64,000 nt of DNA from Emcibacter sp. Lineage in GTDB: Bacteria; Pseudomonadota; Alphaproteobacteria; Sphingomonadales; Emcibacteraceae. The notes beneath the pieces were generated by a model. The model did no database searches, was not told the origin of the DNA, and saw only the letters and a list, made by a program, of their open reading frames with translations. Position numbers and translations under genes: made by a program. This document shows positions 1 through 8,430 of this stretch, in pieces; position 1 is the stretch's first letter, and every line of letters starts with the position of its first letter. Where the stretch lies: the NCBI GenBank assembly GCA_021647465.1, contig JAKIUQ010000003.1, forward strand, positions 124,001 to 188,000, read 5' to 3'.

Positions 1-1
1 C

Positions 2-232
2 ATCTATATGGCGGAACTGCATCTGCACCCCTGGCAAGAATTAAGAATTTCGGTTGGCTACGGGAAAGAAAAGGCCCATTATGAAGGCTCTCAAAGCAAG
101 GATGCCTGGCGTCTGGGCGCCGCCTATGATTTCCATATCGGCACGTTTGGCCTTGCCCCTACAATAAATTTTGACCGTATTGATGGTCAGACCGCAACCG
201 TATTTGGCCTCACGCTGATCAAGGGTTTCTGA
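2..232 (+). CDS. C-terminal end of an outer-membrane beta-barrel protein (partial)
   Basis: The reading frame is open from the first bases of the window, so the 5' part of the gene lies outside it. The visible 77 residues alternate polar and hydrophobic positions in strand-like stretches (RISVGYG, WRLGAAYDF, FGLAPTINFD, ATVFGLTLIKGF). The protein ends in phenylalanine after an amphipathic strand, which is the usual C-terminal signal for BAM-dependent insertion of outer-membrane barrels. The family cannot be named from this fragment; porin-like or autotransporter-like barrels are both possible. A methionine at position 8 is internal and is not taken as a start. Confidence 0.55.
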   Translation: MYMAELHLHPWQELRISVGYGKEKAHYEGSQSKDAWRLGAAYDFHIGTFGLAPTINFDRIDGQTATVFGLTLIKGF

Positions 233-324
233 TTGGCCTTCAAAATATTTACCGCAGCAGGGCAAAAACCATATTGAACCTATTTTGCCTCGCACGCAGA
301 ATAATCATTGCCTGTTACGTTCAC

Positions 325-353
325 TTGACGATATAATTTGAGACATATATTTT
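325..353 (+). promoter_or_regulatory. candidate sigma-70-type promoter for rnd
   Basis: TTGACG at 325-330 is followed after 17 bases by TATTTT at 348-353, about 30 bases upstream of the rnd start codon. The -10 box is only a moderate match, so this is a suggestion from sequence alone. Confidence 0.35.
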
Positions 354-382
354 AAGTCTTTAATTAAATTCAAGGAATATTC

Positions 383-997
383 ATGTCAATTGAACTTCAT
401 CGCGGTGATTTGCCGGATAATATCAAATTCTCTGGTTCTGTTGCCATTGATACGGAAACCATGGGCCTCAACCCGCACCGGGATCGCTTATGCCTCGTTC
501 AGCTATCGGGCGGCGACGGCAATGCTCACCTTGTTCAGATCGCGCAAGGCCAAACCAAGGCACCAAATCTCAAGGCGCTATTGGAAGACCATAATCTCAT
601 CAAAATTTTTCATTTTGCCCGTTTTGATGTTGCGGTTTTAAATAAATATCTGGACGCTAAGGTTCGGCCGGTATTCTGCACCAAAATCGCCTCCCGCCTC
701 GTGCGAACCTATACAGATCGTCATGGGTTAAAGGATTTATGTCAGGAACTGATCGGTATCGACATATCCAAAAAACAACAAAGCTCGGATTGGGGCGCAG
801 ATGAATTATCTCAAGACCAGCTCGAATATGCCGCCTCAGACGTGCTTTACCTGCATAAACTGGTCAATCGGCTGAATGTCATGCTGGAACGTTCTGGCCG
901 GACAGAATTGGCCAAATCCTGTTTTGAATTTTTACCAACCCGGACAACTCTGGATCTGATGGGCTGGGCTGAACAGGATATTTTCGCGCATCGGTAA
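383..997 (+). CDS. rnd: Ribonuclease D (DEDDy 3'-5' exonuclease)
   Basis: A 204-residue protein made of the DEDDy exonuclease domain only. Motif I is DTET at residues 23-26 (D23, E25), motif II contains D82 in FHFARFDVAVL, and motif III is YAASDVLYL with Y149 and D153, so the metal-binding acidic residues and the catalytic tyrosine are all present. It would trim RNA 3' ends, as in tRNA maturation. It lacks the HRDC repeats of the roughly 375-residue E. coli enzyme; the short form is common in alphaproteobacteria. AAGGAA lies just upstream of the ATG. The gene heads the lptC-lptA-lptB-rpoN cluster, an arrangement often seen in this class, but a 212-base gap separates it from lptC. Confidence 0.9.
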   Translation: MSIELHRGDLPDNIKFSGSVAIDTETMGLNPHRDRLCLVQLSGGDGNAHLVQIAQGQTKAPNLKALLEDHNLIKIFHFARFDVAVLNKYLDAKVRPVFCTKIASRLVRTYTDRHGLKDLCQELIGIDISKKQQSSDWGADELSQDQLEYAASDVLYLHKLVNRLNVMLERSGRTELAKSCFEFLPTRTTLDLMGWAEQDIFAHR

Positions 998-1209
998 AGC
1001 GGCCGGTCAGCCAATAGACTTGAACAAATGCTGTTATAAGACTACATTTATACGGGGTCTCGTTTAGGCGGCTTCTTGATTTGGCCATACTGCTGAGCCA
1101 AAATATGGACAGCATTGCAAACAAGGGTCATAAAAATAGATTTTTCTGTGACTTACAACAGAATATTTAACATTAAAGAGTTTATAAAATCGAAAATCTG
1201 AACAATTTA

Positions 1210-1854
1210 TTGCCAGCCAAAACAGCCAATTTTGAGCAAATGCAGCACGAGATTGACCGAACGCGCCTGCTGAAAAAAATTGTGCCTTCTTTAGCGGTGA
1301 TTGCCCTCATAGCTCTGGTTTTCTGGCCCTTTGTCAACAGCAAAGAGGGCAGTTTTACACTGGCAATTGACCGGTTGGACAAGCGCGATGAAAATGCAAA
1401 ATTAATCAAGCCGCGCTATGTCGGCATAGACAAACATAATCATCCGGTAAATATTTCGGCAGAAACCGCCTTTCGAAAAAACAACGATGATAACGACTAT
1501 TATCTAAAAAACCTGCTCGCGGATCTGAAAATGAGCGACGGCACAGGAATAAAAATCCGCGCAACCAGCGGTATGTTCGATGCCGATGTGCAGGAAATCA
1601 CCCTGAATGGCACCGTGGAAATCACGACTGAGAATAACTTTCACCTGATCACCGATCATACGTTATTTTTGATCAATGAAAAAATTGCCACCGGAAATCA
1701 CGGCATGACAGGATCAACGTCTTTTGGCACATTGCGCGCCGACAGGTTTCATGTGGATGTGAATCAGGAAATCATTCGCCTTAAAGGTAATGTCAAAATG
1801 CATTTTGACCCACAGCAGCCCATAGAATTACCAAAATTAAATAATGATAAATAG
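1210..1854 (+). CDS. lptC: LptC, LPS-transport periplasmic bridge protein
   Basis: The N-terminus has a basic patch and one membrane anchor (KIVPSLAVIALIALVFWPFV), followed by a periplasmic domain of beta strands typical of the LptC/LptA jellyroll fold. LptC hands lipopolysaccharide from the LptBFG transporter to LptA. The next two genes are lptA and lptB, which supports the call. The start is uncertain. The coordinates use TTG at 1210, which has no clear ribosome-binding site. The first ATG is at 1240 and would give a 204-residue protein beginning MQHEIDRTRLLKK, which looks like a normal LptC N-terminus. The frame is open back to 1177 with no ATG or GTG. Confidence 0.85.
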   Translation: MPAKTANFEQMQHEIDRTRLLKKIVPSLAVIALIALVFWPFVNSKEGSFTLAIDRLDKRDENAKLIKPRYVGIDKHNHPVNISAETAFRKNNDDNDYYLKNLLADLKMSDGTGIKIRATSGMFDADVQEITLNGTVEITTENNFHLITDHTLFLINEKIATGNHGMTGSTSFGTLRADRFHVDVNQEIIRLKGNVKMHFDPQQPIELPKLNNDK

Positions 1855-1879
1855 CAACAGAACTTAATGGAACAATGAA

Positions 1880-2512
1880 GTGATTATCAGAAAAGAAATG
1901 TTACAGGGAATGGCGGTCAGATTTTTATCCGCCGGGCTTTTATCAGCGGCATTCTTCGCCAACAGCCTGACGCTCCCGAACGCGGCGGCCCAGATTCAGG
2001 ACCAAATTCAAGATCAGGACCAATCAAGCCCGAAAACAGAATTTGAGGCAAATACCCCTGTCGCGACCCCTGTCAATCTCAGCAAGGATGTGGACATCAG
2101 TGCGGACGAACTGGAGGCAAATTTACGTAAAGATATTGTGATCTTTGTCGGCAACGTGATCATCAGCCAAGAGGAGCTCACCCTGAATTCTGACCGCGTC
2201 ACAGTTTTTTACCAGAAAGCCGCCAATGAAAAATCCACAATTTCTCGCATTGATGCTTCTGGAACCGTTAAGTTAACCACCAAAACCGAAGCGATAACCG
2301 CCACATGGGGCATTTATGACTTTACCGATAAAATCATCACATTGGGCGGAAAGGTTATCTTAAAAAGAGACGGCGGAGAAATCAACGGTACCCGGCTGGT
2401 CTATAATCTGGACACAGGGGTGATCACCATTGAAGGCAGTCCCGCAAATAATGGCCGCGTAAAAGGACAATTCACCTTACCTGATGCTCAAAAAGAAAGA
2501 AAAGATGATTAG
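1880..2512 (+). CDS. lptA: LptA, periplasmic LPS-transport protein
   Basis: A 210-residue protein with a cleavable signal peptide (hydrophobic FLSAGLLSAAFFANSLTL, likely cut after AAA near residue 37), then a Q/D-rich linker (IQDQIQDQDQ) and an OstA-like domain. That domain has the repeated strands of LptA (VDISADELEANLRKDIVIFVGNV, WGIYDFTDKIITLGGKVIL). LptA polymerises into the beta-jellyroll bridge that carries LPS across the periplasm. It lies 25 bases after lptC and 97 bases before lptB. The start is given as GTG at 1880; ATG at 1898 is an alternative that would keep the signal peptide. Confidence 0.87.
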   Translation: MIIRKEMLQGMAVRFLSAGLLSAAFFANSLTLPNAAAQIQDQIQDQDQSSPKTEFEANTPVATPVNLSKDVDISADELEANLRKDIVIFVGNVIISQEELTLNSDRVTVFYQKAANEKSTISRIDASGTVKLTTKTEAITATWGIYDFTDKIITLGGKVILKRDGGEINGTRLVYNLDTGVITIEGSPANNGRVKGQFTLPDAQKERKDD

Positions 2513-2609
2513 GGTCAAGGCAGAAAAATGATGTTTCCCGCATCATTATTTATAATATTCGTAAGAGATATCAGTAGTCTATTAACATTTATACGATAAA
2601 AAAGAAGAT

Positions 2610-3392
2610 ATGAATCAAAATCAACCATCACCATTACAGGACGATGCCACCCTCACGGCCCCGCAATTAAGCCAGGGGCTGATTATTGATGCCGTGGAAA
2701 AAAAATTCAACAAGCGCCCTGTTTTAAAAGGCGTTAGTTTACAAGTTAATCGGGGCGAAGTCGTCGGGTTATTGGGGCCAAATGGCGCAGGCAAAACAAC
2801 CTCTTTTTATTCCATGATTGGGTTGATTGAACCTGATGCCGGACGCATTTTGCTGGACGGCCATGACATCACACGGCTGCCCATGTATCGCCGCGCAAGG
2901 CTGGGCATCGGTTATTTACCGCAAGAGGCCTCCATTTTTCGGGGCATGACCGTAGAAGAGAATATCTGGGCTGTCCTGGAAATATGTGAGCCAAATCGAA
3001 AGGCCCGGGAGGAATCTCTGGAAAGCCTCCTGAATGAATTTTCCATCACCCATATCAGGCATGCATCGGCGCTCGCCCTATCGGGCGGGGAGCGCCGGCG
3101 GGTGGAAATCGCGCGCGCACTGGCCACAAAACCATGCTTCATTCTACTGGATGAGCCTTTCGCGGGAATCGACCCCATTGCAATTTCGGATATTCGGACG
3201 CTGGTTTCTCACCTTAAAGACCGGGGGATTGGGGTATTAATAACCGACCATAATGTGCGGGAAACCCTTGATATTATTGACAGAGCATACATTATTCACG
3301 ATGGACAGGTGTTGATGTCCGGAACGCCAGAAGAAATAGTCGCCAACAAAGACGTGCGTCGTGTATACTTAGGGGACAGCTTTAGCTTATAA
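2610..3392 (+). CDS. lptB: LptB, ATPase of the LPS-transport ABC complex
   Basis: A 260-residue ABC ATPase with every canonical motif: Walker A GPNGAGKT at 56-63, Q-loop Q105, signature LSGGE at 157-161, Walker B FILLDE at 177-182, and the H-loop in ITDHNVRE. The phrases FRGMTVEENI, DEPFAGIDPIA and RRVYLGDSF are strongly LptB-like. It powers extraction of LPS from the inner membrane with LptF and LptG, which are not in this window. About 20 residues of extra N-terminal sequence precede the ABC core. It sits 16 bases upstream of rpoN, the usual lptB-rpoN pair. Confidence 0.95.
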   Translation: MNQNQPSPLQDDATLTAPQLSQGLIIDAVEKKFNKRPVLKGVSLQVNRGEVVGLLGPNGAGKTTSFYSMIGLIEPDAGRILLDGHDITRLPMYRRARLGIGYLPQEASIFRGMTVEENIWAVLEICEPNRKAREESLESLLNEFSITHIRHASALALSGGERRRVEIARALATKPCFILLDEPFAGIDPIAISDIRTLVSHLKDRGIGVLITDHNVRETLDIIDRAYIIHDGQVLMSGTPEEIVANKDVRRVYLGDSFSL

Positions 3393-3408
3393 GGCAGGGT
3401 AAAAAATT

Positions 3409-4980
3409 ATGGCACTTTCGCCAAGAATTGAATTAAAATTATCGCAATCTCTGGTCATGACCCCCCAGTTGCAGCAGGCTATAAAACTGCTGCAATATTC
3501 CAATATTGACCTTGTCGATTTTGTTACGCAGGAAATCGAAAAAAACCCCCTTTTGGAACATGAAGAAAATGCAGGTCTTTCCGGAAAGCCTGCTGAAAAT
3601 GAACCATTATCTGATCCGGGGCCAGATTCAGATCAGGGGGCAGGCCGCGAAAATAATGACGCGCAACAAACCGCAACGGCTGATGATTATTTAAATAACC
3701 CCGGCGGCGAAAATCAAAATACCGACTCTGCTCTGGATACAAATTTTGACAATGAATTCAACAATGACTGCCCCAACGACTGCCCGCCCGGTACCCTGTC
3801 CAACAATGATCTGGGCCTAAGTTCAAAATCCATGATCGGCGGCGGGGGGAGTTTTGAAGACACAGACTTTGCCATGGACCTTCGGCTATCAGAAAATATT
3901 TCCTTAAGCGATCACCTGCTCGGCCAGCTTAACATGCTCTCAGAGACAGCAAATGACAAGATTATCATTCGCTTCCTGATCGGTATGTTGGATGACGCCG
4001 GATATTTAACCGAAAGCAGCGCGTTAATCGCCGAACGTTTTGGGTGCGATATTGAGGAGATTGACCGCATTGTCGAAATTGCCCAAACATTGGAGCCGGT
4101 CGGTGTCTTCGCCCGCAGTTTGAGTGAATGCCTTAAAATTCAACAAAGAAATAATGACAGGCTTGATCCCGCCATGGAGGCCCTTCTTGACAATCTGGAA
4201 CATCTCGCCAAGCGGGACTACAACATATTAATGCGGTTATGCCAGATTGATGCAGAAGACCTCAAAGATATGATTGAAGAAATACAGGCCTTAAACCCAA
4301 GGCCCGGCCAGGCCTTCAACACCGCCATATCTCAAACGGTCATTCCCGATGTTTTTATCCGCAAAAACCCCAAGGGAAACTGGATCGTAGAACTGAATAG
4401 TGAAACCCTGCCAAAGGTACTTTTTAACAATCATTATCTCGCCGAAATAAAACGCCATGCCAATAATAAAAAAGCAAAAGAATATCTGGCCGAATGTACC
4501 GCCTCTGCCAATTGGCTGGTCAAGGCTTTGGATCAGAGAGCCAGAACCATTTTGAAGGTTTCCTCAGAGCTGGTCAAACATCAAGACGCCTTTTTCGAAA
4601 AGGGCGTTAAATATCTGCGACCCTTAAATTTAAAAACAATTGCCGATGCCATTGAAATGCATGAAAGCACAGTGAGTCGCGTGACATCCAATAAATTCAT
4701 CGCAACCAATCGGGGCATTTTTGAAATGAAATATTTCTTCACCACAGGCATTTCCGCCGTGGGCAATGAAGAAAGCCACTCATCGGAATCTGTCAAGCAT
4801 ACTATTCAGGCCTTGATTGATGCCGAAGAACCCAAGAAAATTCTGTCTGATGACAAATTGGTCAGCATATTAAAGGCAGAAGGCATTGATATTGCAAGGA
4901 GAACCATCGCAAAATACAGAGAATCTTTAAATATTCCCTCTTCCATACAACGGCGGAGAAACAAAAATTCTGCTTTCTAG
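3409..4980 (+). CDS. rpoN: RNA polymerase sigma-54 factor
   Basis: A 523-residue protein with the three sigma-54 regions. The N-terminal activator-interacting domain is MALSPRIELKLSQSLVMTPQLQQAIKLLQ. A long acidic, Asn/Asp-rich linker follows (about residues 50-145). The core-binding and DNA-binding domains come next and end in the RpoN box ARRTIAKYRE at 496-505. It recognises -24/-12 promoters and needs AAA+ activators. The gene is followed by hpf and ptsN, the conserved rpoN-hpf-ptsN order linked to nitrogen phosphotransfer control. The 225-base gap before hpf suggests that hpf also has its own promoter. Confidence 0.97.
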   Translation: MALSPRIELKLSQSLVMTPQLQQAIKLLQYSNIDLVDFVTQEIEKNPLLEHEENAGLSGKPAENEPLSDPGPDSDQGAGRENNDAQQTATADDYLNNPGGENQNTDSALDTNFDNEFNNDCPNDCPPGTLSNNDLGLSSKSMIGGGGSFEDTDFAMDLRLSENISLSDHLLGQLNMLSETANDKIIIRFLIGMLDDAGYLTESSALIAERFGCDIEEIDRIVEIAQTLEPVGVFARSLSECLKIQQRNNDRLDPAMEALLDNLEHLAKRDYNILMRLCQIDAEDLKDMIEEIQALNPRPGQAFNTAISQTVIPDVFIRKNPKGNWIVELNSETLPKVLFNNHYLAEIKRHANNKKAKEYLAECTASANWLVKALDQRARTILKVSSELVKHQDAFFEKGVKYLRPLNLKTIADAIEMHESTVSRVTSNKFIATNRGIFEMKYFFTTGISAVGNEESHSSESVKHTIQALIDAEEPKKILSDDKLVSILKAEGIDIARRTIAKYRESLNIPSSIQRRRNKNSAF

Positions 4981-5130
4981 CAAGACATAACACAGAAAAA
5001 TTTCAGATAGCGTTTTCTGTGGAAAGCAGTAAAATTGGCGGCATTGAATTTAACATTCTTGCCTCTGATGACAGCGGAAGTTTTTGGGAACTTGACAATT
5101 GTAAAGTCAAACACTAACTTCCCCGGCTTT

Positions 5131-5161
5131 GTACAATATTTAATATGATTAAACATTGTAC
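5131..5161. promoter_or_regulatory. inverted repeat upstream of hpf
   Basis: GTACAAT at 5131-5137 is matched by ATTGTAC at 5155-5161 with a 17-base AT-rich spacer, 44 bases upstream of the hpf start. It could be an operator or part of the leader RNA. No binding protein can be assigned. Confidence 0.3.
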
Positions 5162-5205
5162 CGGCTCATTTTTTAAATAAGTTATCTGGGAATGGTTGAA
5201 TTAAA

Positions 5206-5793
5206 ATGAATATTATCGTTACTGGCAAACAAATGGATATTGGTGACAGCCTGAAGTCATATGTCGAAGACCATATCGACGGGATTGTTGATAAATATTT
5301 TGAGAATACAGTTGATTCAATCGAAGGCAACGTAACAATATCCAAAAACGCCCATTTACATCGTGCTGATTGTAGTGTGCATTTGGGACATGGGGTATAT
5401 TTGCAAAGCCATGCCGAAGAAAAAGACGTCTATGCCGCATTTGACGCCGCTGCTGAAAAAATGGAAAAAAGATTGCGCCGGTATAAAAGGCGGCTCACCA
5501 ATCACCATAAAGACCGTTCAAACAACACGATGGGTGTGCCAGCACAATATAATGTATTTGAAGCTGAGCAAGAGGCCGCCGCCGAGCCTGATGACAGCCT
5601 TCCGCCGGCGATCATTGCGGAAATGCAGCTTGATATACCCGAAGTATCCGTAAGCGACGCCGTTATGCGGCTGGACCTGGGTGAATTACAGACCTTGATG
5701 TTCCGTAACAGTGGACATGGCGGGTTAAATGTGGTTTATCGCCGTACTGATGGGAATATTGGCTGGATAGACCCAAAGATAGACCATAAATAA
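5206..5793 (+). CDS. hpf: Long-form ribosome hibernation promoting factor
   Basis: A 195-residue long HPF. The N-terminal S30AE/YfiA domain covers about residues 1-105 (MNIIVTGKQMDIGDSLKSYVEDHI, basic RLRRYKRRLTNHHKD). A flexible linker follows, then the C-terminal dimerisation domain at about 140-192 (VSDAVMRLDLGELQTLMFRNS, GLNVVYRRTDGNIGWIDP). The long form pairs two 70S ribosomes into inactive 100S dimers in stationary phase or starvation. Its place between rpoN and ptsN is conserved in proteobacteria. Confidence 0.95.
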   Translation: MNIIVTGKQMDIGDSLKSYVEDHIDGIVDKYFENTVDSIEGNVTISKNAHLHRADCSVHLGHGVYLQSHAEEKDVYAAFDAAAEKMEKRLRRYKRRLTNHHKDRSNNTMGVPAQYNVFEAEQEAAAEPDDSLPPAIIAEMQLDIPEVSVSDAVMRLDLGELQTLMFRNSGHGGLNVVYRRTDGNIGWIDPKIDHK

Positions 5794-5825
5794 ACCAATT
5801 GGATTAACAACAGAAAATTGTCCGT

Positions 5826-6293
5826 ATGGAAATTACAGACCTTATAAGCCTGAACTCTATTGTACCAGATCTTAAGGCTTCAAGTAAAAAACAGGCCTTG
5901 CAGGAATTGGCCGGTTATGCAGAAAACATCATTCCCGTAACACATCATGATATTCTTGATGTGTTGCTGGAAAGAGAAAGACTTGGCACCACGGGCGTCG
6001 GGCATGGCGTTGCCATACCTCATGGCAAATTTCCCAATCTGGATCGACCCTATGGTATATTTGCCCGCCTTGAACATCCTATAGATTTTGACTCTCTGGA
6101 TGATCAACCGGTAGACCTTGTTTTTTTACTTCTTGTGCCGGAAACCGCCGGCGCAGATCACCTCAAAGCGTTGGCAAAAGTATCGCGAACCTTGCGGGAC
6201 AAGGTCATTTGTGAAAAATTGCGCGGATCGGAGGGCGGTGATGCCATTTATGCCATCCTGACATCATTGTCCCAAACAAGCCACGCAGCTTGA
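5826..6293 (+). CDS. ptsN: PTS IIA-like nitrogen-regulatory protein (EIIA-Ntr)
   Basis: A 155-residue EIIA domain of the fructose/mannitol type. The phosphorylated histidine is H66 in GVGHGVAIPHGKF, and the later stretch DLVFLLLVPETAGADHLKALAKVSR is typical of PtsN. It receives phosphate from the EI-Ntr/NPr chain and regulates partner proteins rather than transporting sugar. The gene begins 32 bases after hpf and ends 21 bases before a strong terminator, so it closes the left-hand operon. Confidence 0.95.
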   Translation: MEITDLISLNSIVPDLKASSKKQALQELAGYAENIIPVTHHDILDVLLERERLGTTGVGHGVAIPHGKFPNLDRPYGIFARLEHPIDFDSLDDQPVDLVFLLLVPETAGADHLKALAKVSRTLRDKVICEKLRGSEGGDAIYAILTSLSQTSHAA

Positions 6294-6314
6294 GCGGAAG
6301 CAAAATCAAATTTA

Positions 6315-6351
6315 AAAAGGGCTGATCCAATGTATCTGGATCAGCCCTTTT
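6315..6351. terminator. strong bidirectional intrinsic terminator
   Basis: A perfect 15-bp stem (6315-6329 with 6337-6351) with a 7-base loop, flanked by A and T runs so that both strands give a GC stem followed by a U tract. The core arms are GGGCTGATCCA and TGGATCAGCCC. It lies between two convergent genes, ptsN on + and the TPR-SPOR gene on -, and can end both transcripts. Confidence 0.93.
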
Positions 6352-6373
6352 AGCATATTTGAGAAATATAATA

Positions 6374-7855
6374 TTAAACGCCGTTAGAGGGAGCCTCCTT
6401 AGAATTTTCTTCCGGCTCCTCTATTTTCTCTTCTGTTTCTTTATCGGAATATACTTTTTGGCGGAATTCTTCTGCCTTTTCTATATCTTCTTCAGCTACG
6501 CTGCCTTCGGCAGCTTCTGGAATGCGCACCCAGCAATCCGTGCCCTGCAGCCTGATTTCTTTACAGGCATTCTGCGCTTCCTCCAGACTGGTTAACGGCC
6601 CCGCATTCAACCGGTAGTAGAATCCACTGGGCCCGCCTTTGAATTTGGCTGTGCCAAGATCAATTTCCGAACGCCGTGGCTCAAGATCACCAATGATATC
6701 CGCATATTTCTTTTTCAGCTTTTCCCAACCGGGCATAAGTTCTGATTTCTTGCGATAGGCGGCAATTTGCAGCGCCCAGCCTTGCGGCCCAAGCAATGGC
6801 GGGACATTCTCTTCTACAGGTTCCGGTACAATAACAGGCTCTATCACCGCCATAGGTTCCGGCGGCACTTCCACCAGACGGGCGACCGTCATATTCTTAG
6901 TGCGGTCCTCATCGACGAAAACCTCATTAGCCATCTCTGATGTATCGGTTTTAGGGCTTGCGGATTGCCGAACAACCGCATCAAACCGGTCATCTGATGT
7001 CAGGCTCGCCAAAATACGGAAATACCCGAGGCTTTCGTTGGTTAAGTCAGGGCCATTATCAATAGATAACAATCGGGATGACATCATTTCATTGCCTGAA
7101 AGAGCATAGGCCATGGCAAGATTTTGCCGGTGCGTTGCCCCCGCGTCCCGATGTTGCGCCGCTTGTTTCAAGACATCAATGGCTTCATCATGACGCGATT
7201 GCAACGATAGGGACAAGCCATAATTATTCAATAGCTTCAAGTTATCCGGGGCCATATCAAGGCCGTCTCTATAAACCGTCATCGCCGCCCGGGGGCTCCC
7301 CTGCATCTCTAGCGCCAAAGCCAGACTTGTGACAGATTCGACATTTCTTGGATTTAACGACACGGCATCCTGAAGCATGGGGACCGCCATCGTTGGCCGG
7401 TTTAACGCAATATAGGTTTTGCCAAGCCCTGTTAAGGCCTGCAGATTTTGTTCATTCCGGGACAAGGCGGATTGATAGACTTCTTCCGCTTGTTGATATT
7501 GACCAATGGCCCGCAAGCTGTTCCCAAGGCCGACCAATGGCTCTGAGGAGAAGGGATGATATAGAATGGCCCGCCGGTAGAGGGGAATTGCCGCATTATG
7601 ATCACCGTCTGCGGCCATTTCATTCGCCAACGCGACAAAGCTGCTGTCCGCTGCGGAAGATCTTGTCACAGTGGCAGACTGCTGACTTCTGCCTGTATTA
7701 TCATAATTTGTGGCTTGGTAATCTGAACCACCTGAACAGGCGACAAGCAAAAGTGGCAAGGCGGCAGTCGCCAAAGCTTTGCGCAAATTTGCGCCATATG
7801 CACGGCTAAAAGCTGGACCAAATTGTTTCATTTTAAAACTCTTTTTTTTCGGCAT
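6374..7855 (-). CDS. TPR lipoprotein with C-terminal SPOR domain
   Basis: A 493-residue envelope protein. A basic N-terminus leads into a hydrophobic stretch ending in a lipobox-like LLLVAC, so it is probably a lipoprotein. Several tetratricopeptide repeats follow (about residues 75-270; for example ALTGLGKTYIALNRP, SVTSLALALEMQGSP), in a TadD-like array. A Pro/Glu-rich spacer precedes a SPOR domain (about 350-440; WALQIAAYRKKSEL, GFYYRLNAGPLTSLEEAQNACKEI), which in known proteins binds denuded septal peptidoglycan. The tail is very acidic (Glu-rich). The ATG at 7855 is preferred because GGAG sits 9 bases upstream of it; an in-frame ATG at 7870 has no such site. It lies 43 bases after the RHH gene and ends at the 6315-6351 terminator, so it is probably the third gene of a parA-RHH-TPR operon. 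Confidence 0.8.
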   Translation of the reverse strand: MPKKKSFKMKQFGPAFSRAYGANLRKALATAALPLLLVACSGGSDYQATNYDNTGRSQQSATVTRSSAADSSFVALANEMAADGDHNAAIPLYRRAILYHPFSSEPLVGLGNSLRAIGQYQQAEEVYQSALSRNEQNLQALTGLGKTYIALNRPTMAVPMLQDAVSLNPRNVESVTSLALALEMQGSPRAAMTVYRDGLDMAPDNLKLLNNYGLSLSLQSRHDEAIDVLKQAAQHRDAGATHRQNLAMAYALSGNEMMSSRLLSIDNGPDLTNESLGYFRILASLTSDDRFDAVVRQSASPKTDTSEMANEVFVDEDRTKNMTVARLVEVPPEPMAVIEPVIVPEPVEENVPPLLGPQGWALQIAAYRKKSELMPGWEKLKKKYADIIGDLEPRRSEIDLGTAKFKGGPSGFYYRLNAGPLTSLEEAQNACKEIRLQGTDCWVRIPEAAEGSVAEEDIEKAEEFRQKVYSDKETEEKIEEPEENSKEAPSNGV

Positions 7856-7877
7856 TATCTGATGCTCCATTTCTTTA

Positions 7878-7900
7878 AAATTTCGCGTAATTCGAAATTT
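7878..7900 (-). other. inverted repeat between RHH and TPR-SPOR genes
   Basis: AAATTTCG at 7878-7885 pairs perfectly with CGAAATTT at 7893-7900 across a 7-base loop. It overlaps the stop codon of the RHH gene and lies just upstream of the TPR-SPOR ribosome-binding site. No U tract follows, so it looks like an intercistronic hairpin or an operator rather than a terminator. Confidence 0.4.
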
Positions 7901-8426
7901 ATCTATTTTGAGAAGCGATTTCTTTTAAAGGGATCTGTTCTTCATTTTCCATGAAGTATAAGTCCAAAGCCTCACTGAGAATGGCTTGACAGCTTTTTCG
8001 TGTATGGGCGGATAATATCCGTAATCTAAGATGGTTTTCTGGCTCCATACGTAATGTCATAGCGATTCGTTTCATACCCACCGCTTTACCGCTGGTTTTT
8101 TTTCCATGATTAGAGGCAACATCATCAGGAACGGATTCTTTTGAAATATTTAAATTTTCACCTGATTTATCCTTGGATGTCGGGCCATTTTGACGGGTGG
8201 ATATTTCTTTAACGGCACCAATGGCGCTTTCCAACGAATCATTATCGCGAGAATCCGGCCCGAGGACAGGGGCTGATGTTGACCGACCATATTCCGGTGC
8301 AGGAAAACGATCCAAAACGGCTTGATTCATGGATAATGATGCGGGGGATGGGGCGGCGTTGCCTTTTTTTGCCAAAAGTGAGCCGGTTAGCCGCGATACG
8401 CCTTTTACATTTTTTACATTTTTCAT
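7899..8426 (-). CDS. Ribbon-helix-helix partner of the ParA-like ATPase
   Basis: A 175-residue protein of unnamed family. The first 28 residues are basic (MKNVKNVKGVSRLTGSLLAKKG). A long low-complexity Ser/Asp/Lys-rich linker follows (about 29-120), then a C-terminal ribbon-helix-helix domain (KRIAMTLRMEPENHLRLRILSAHTRKSCQAILSEALDLYF). Small RHH proteins with a mobile basic tail, such as ParG, activate ParA/ParF ATPases and bind operator repeats; that role is inferred here. The ATG at 8426 is chosen because it starts 4 bases after the ParA-like stop. The frame is open further upstream, but that region lies inside the ParA-like gene. Confidence 0.7.
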   Translation of the reverse strand: MKNVKNVKGVSRLTGSLLAKKGNAAPSPASLSMNQAVLDRFPAPEYGRSTSAPVLGPDSRDNDSLESAIGAVKEISTRQNGPTSKDKSGENLNISKESVPDDVASNHGKKTSGKAVGMKRIAMTLRMEPENHLRLRILSAHTRKSCQAILSEALDLYFMENEEQIPLKEIASQNR

Positions 8427-8430
8427 TTCT

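Noticed and set aside
7348..7809. Long open frame on the + strand opposite the TPR-SPOR gene
   Set aside because: Its translation is Pro/Arg/His-rich with no recognisable fold, and it is antisense to a gene with clear TPR and SPOR domains.
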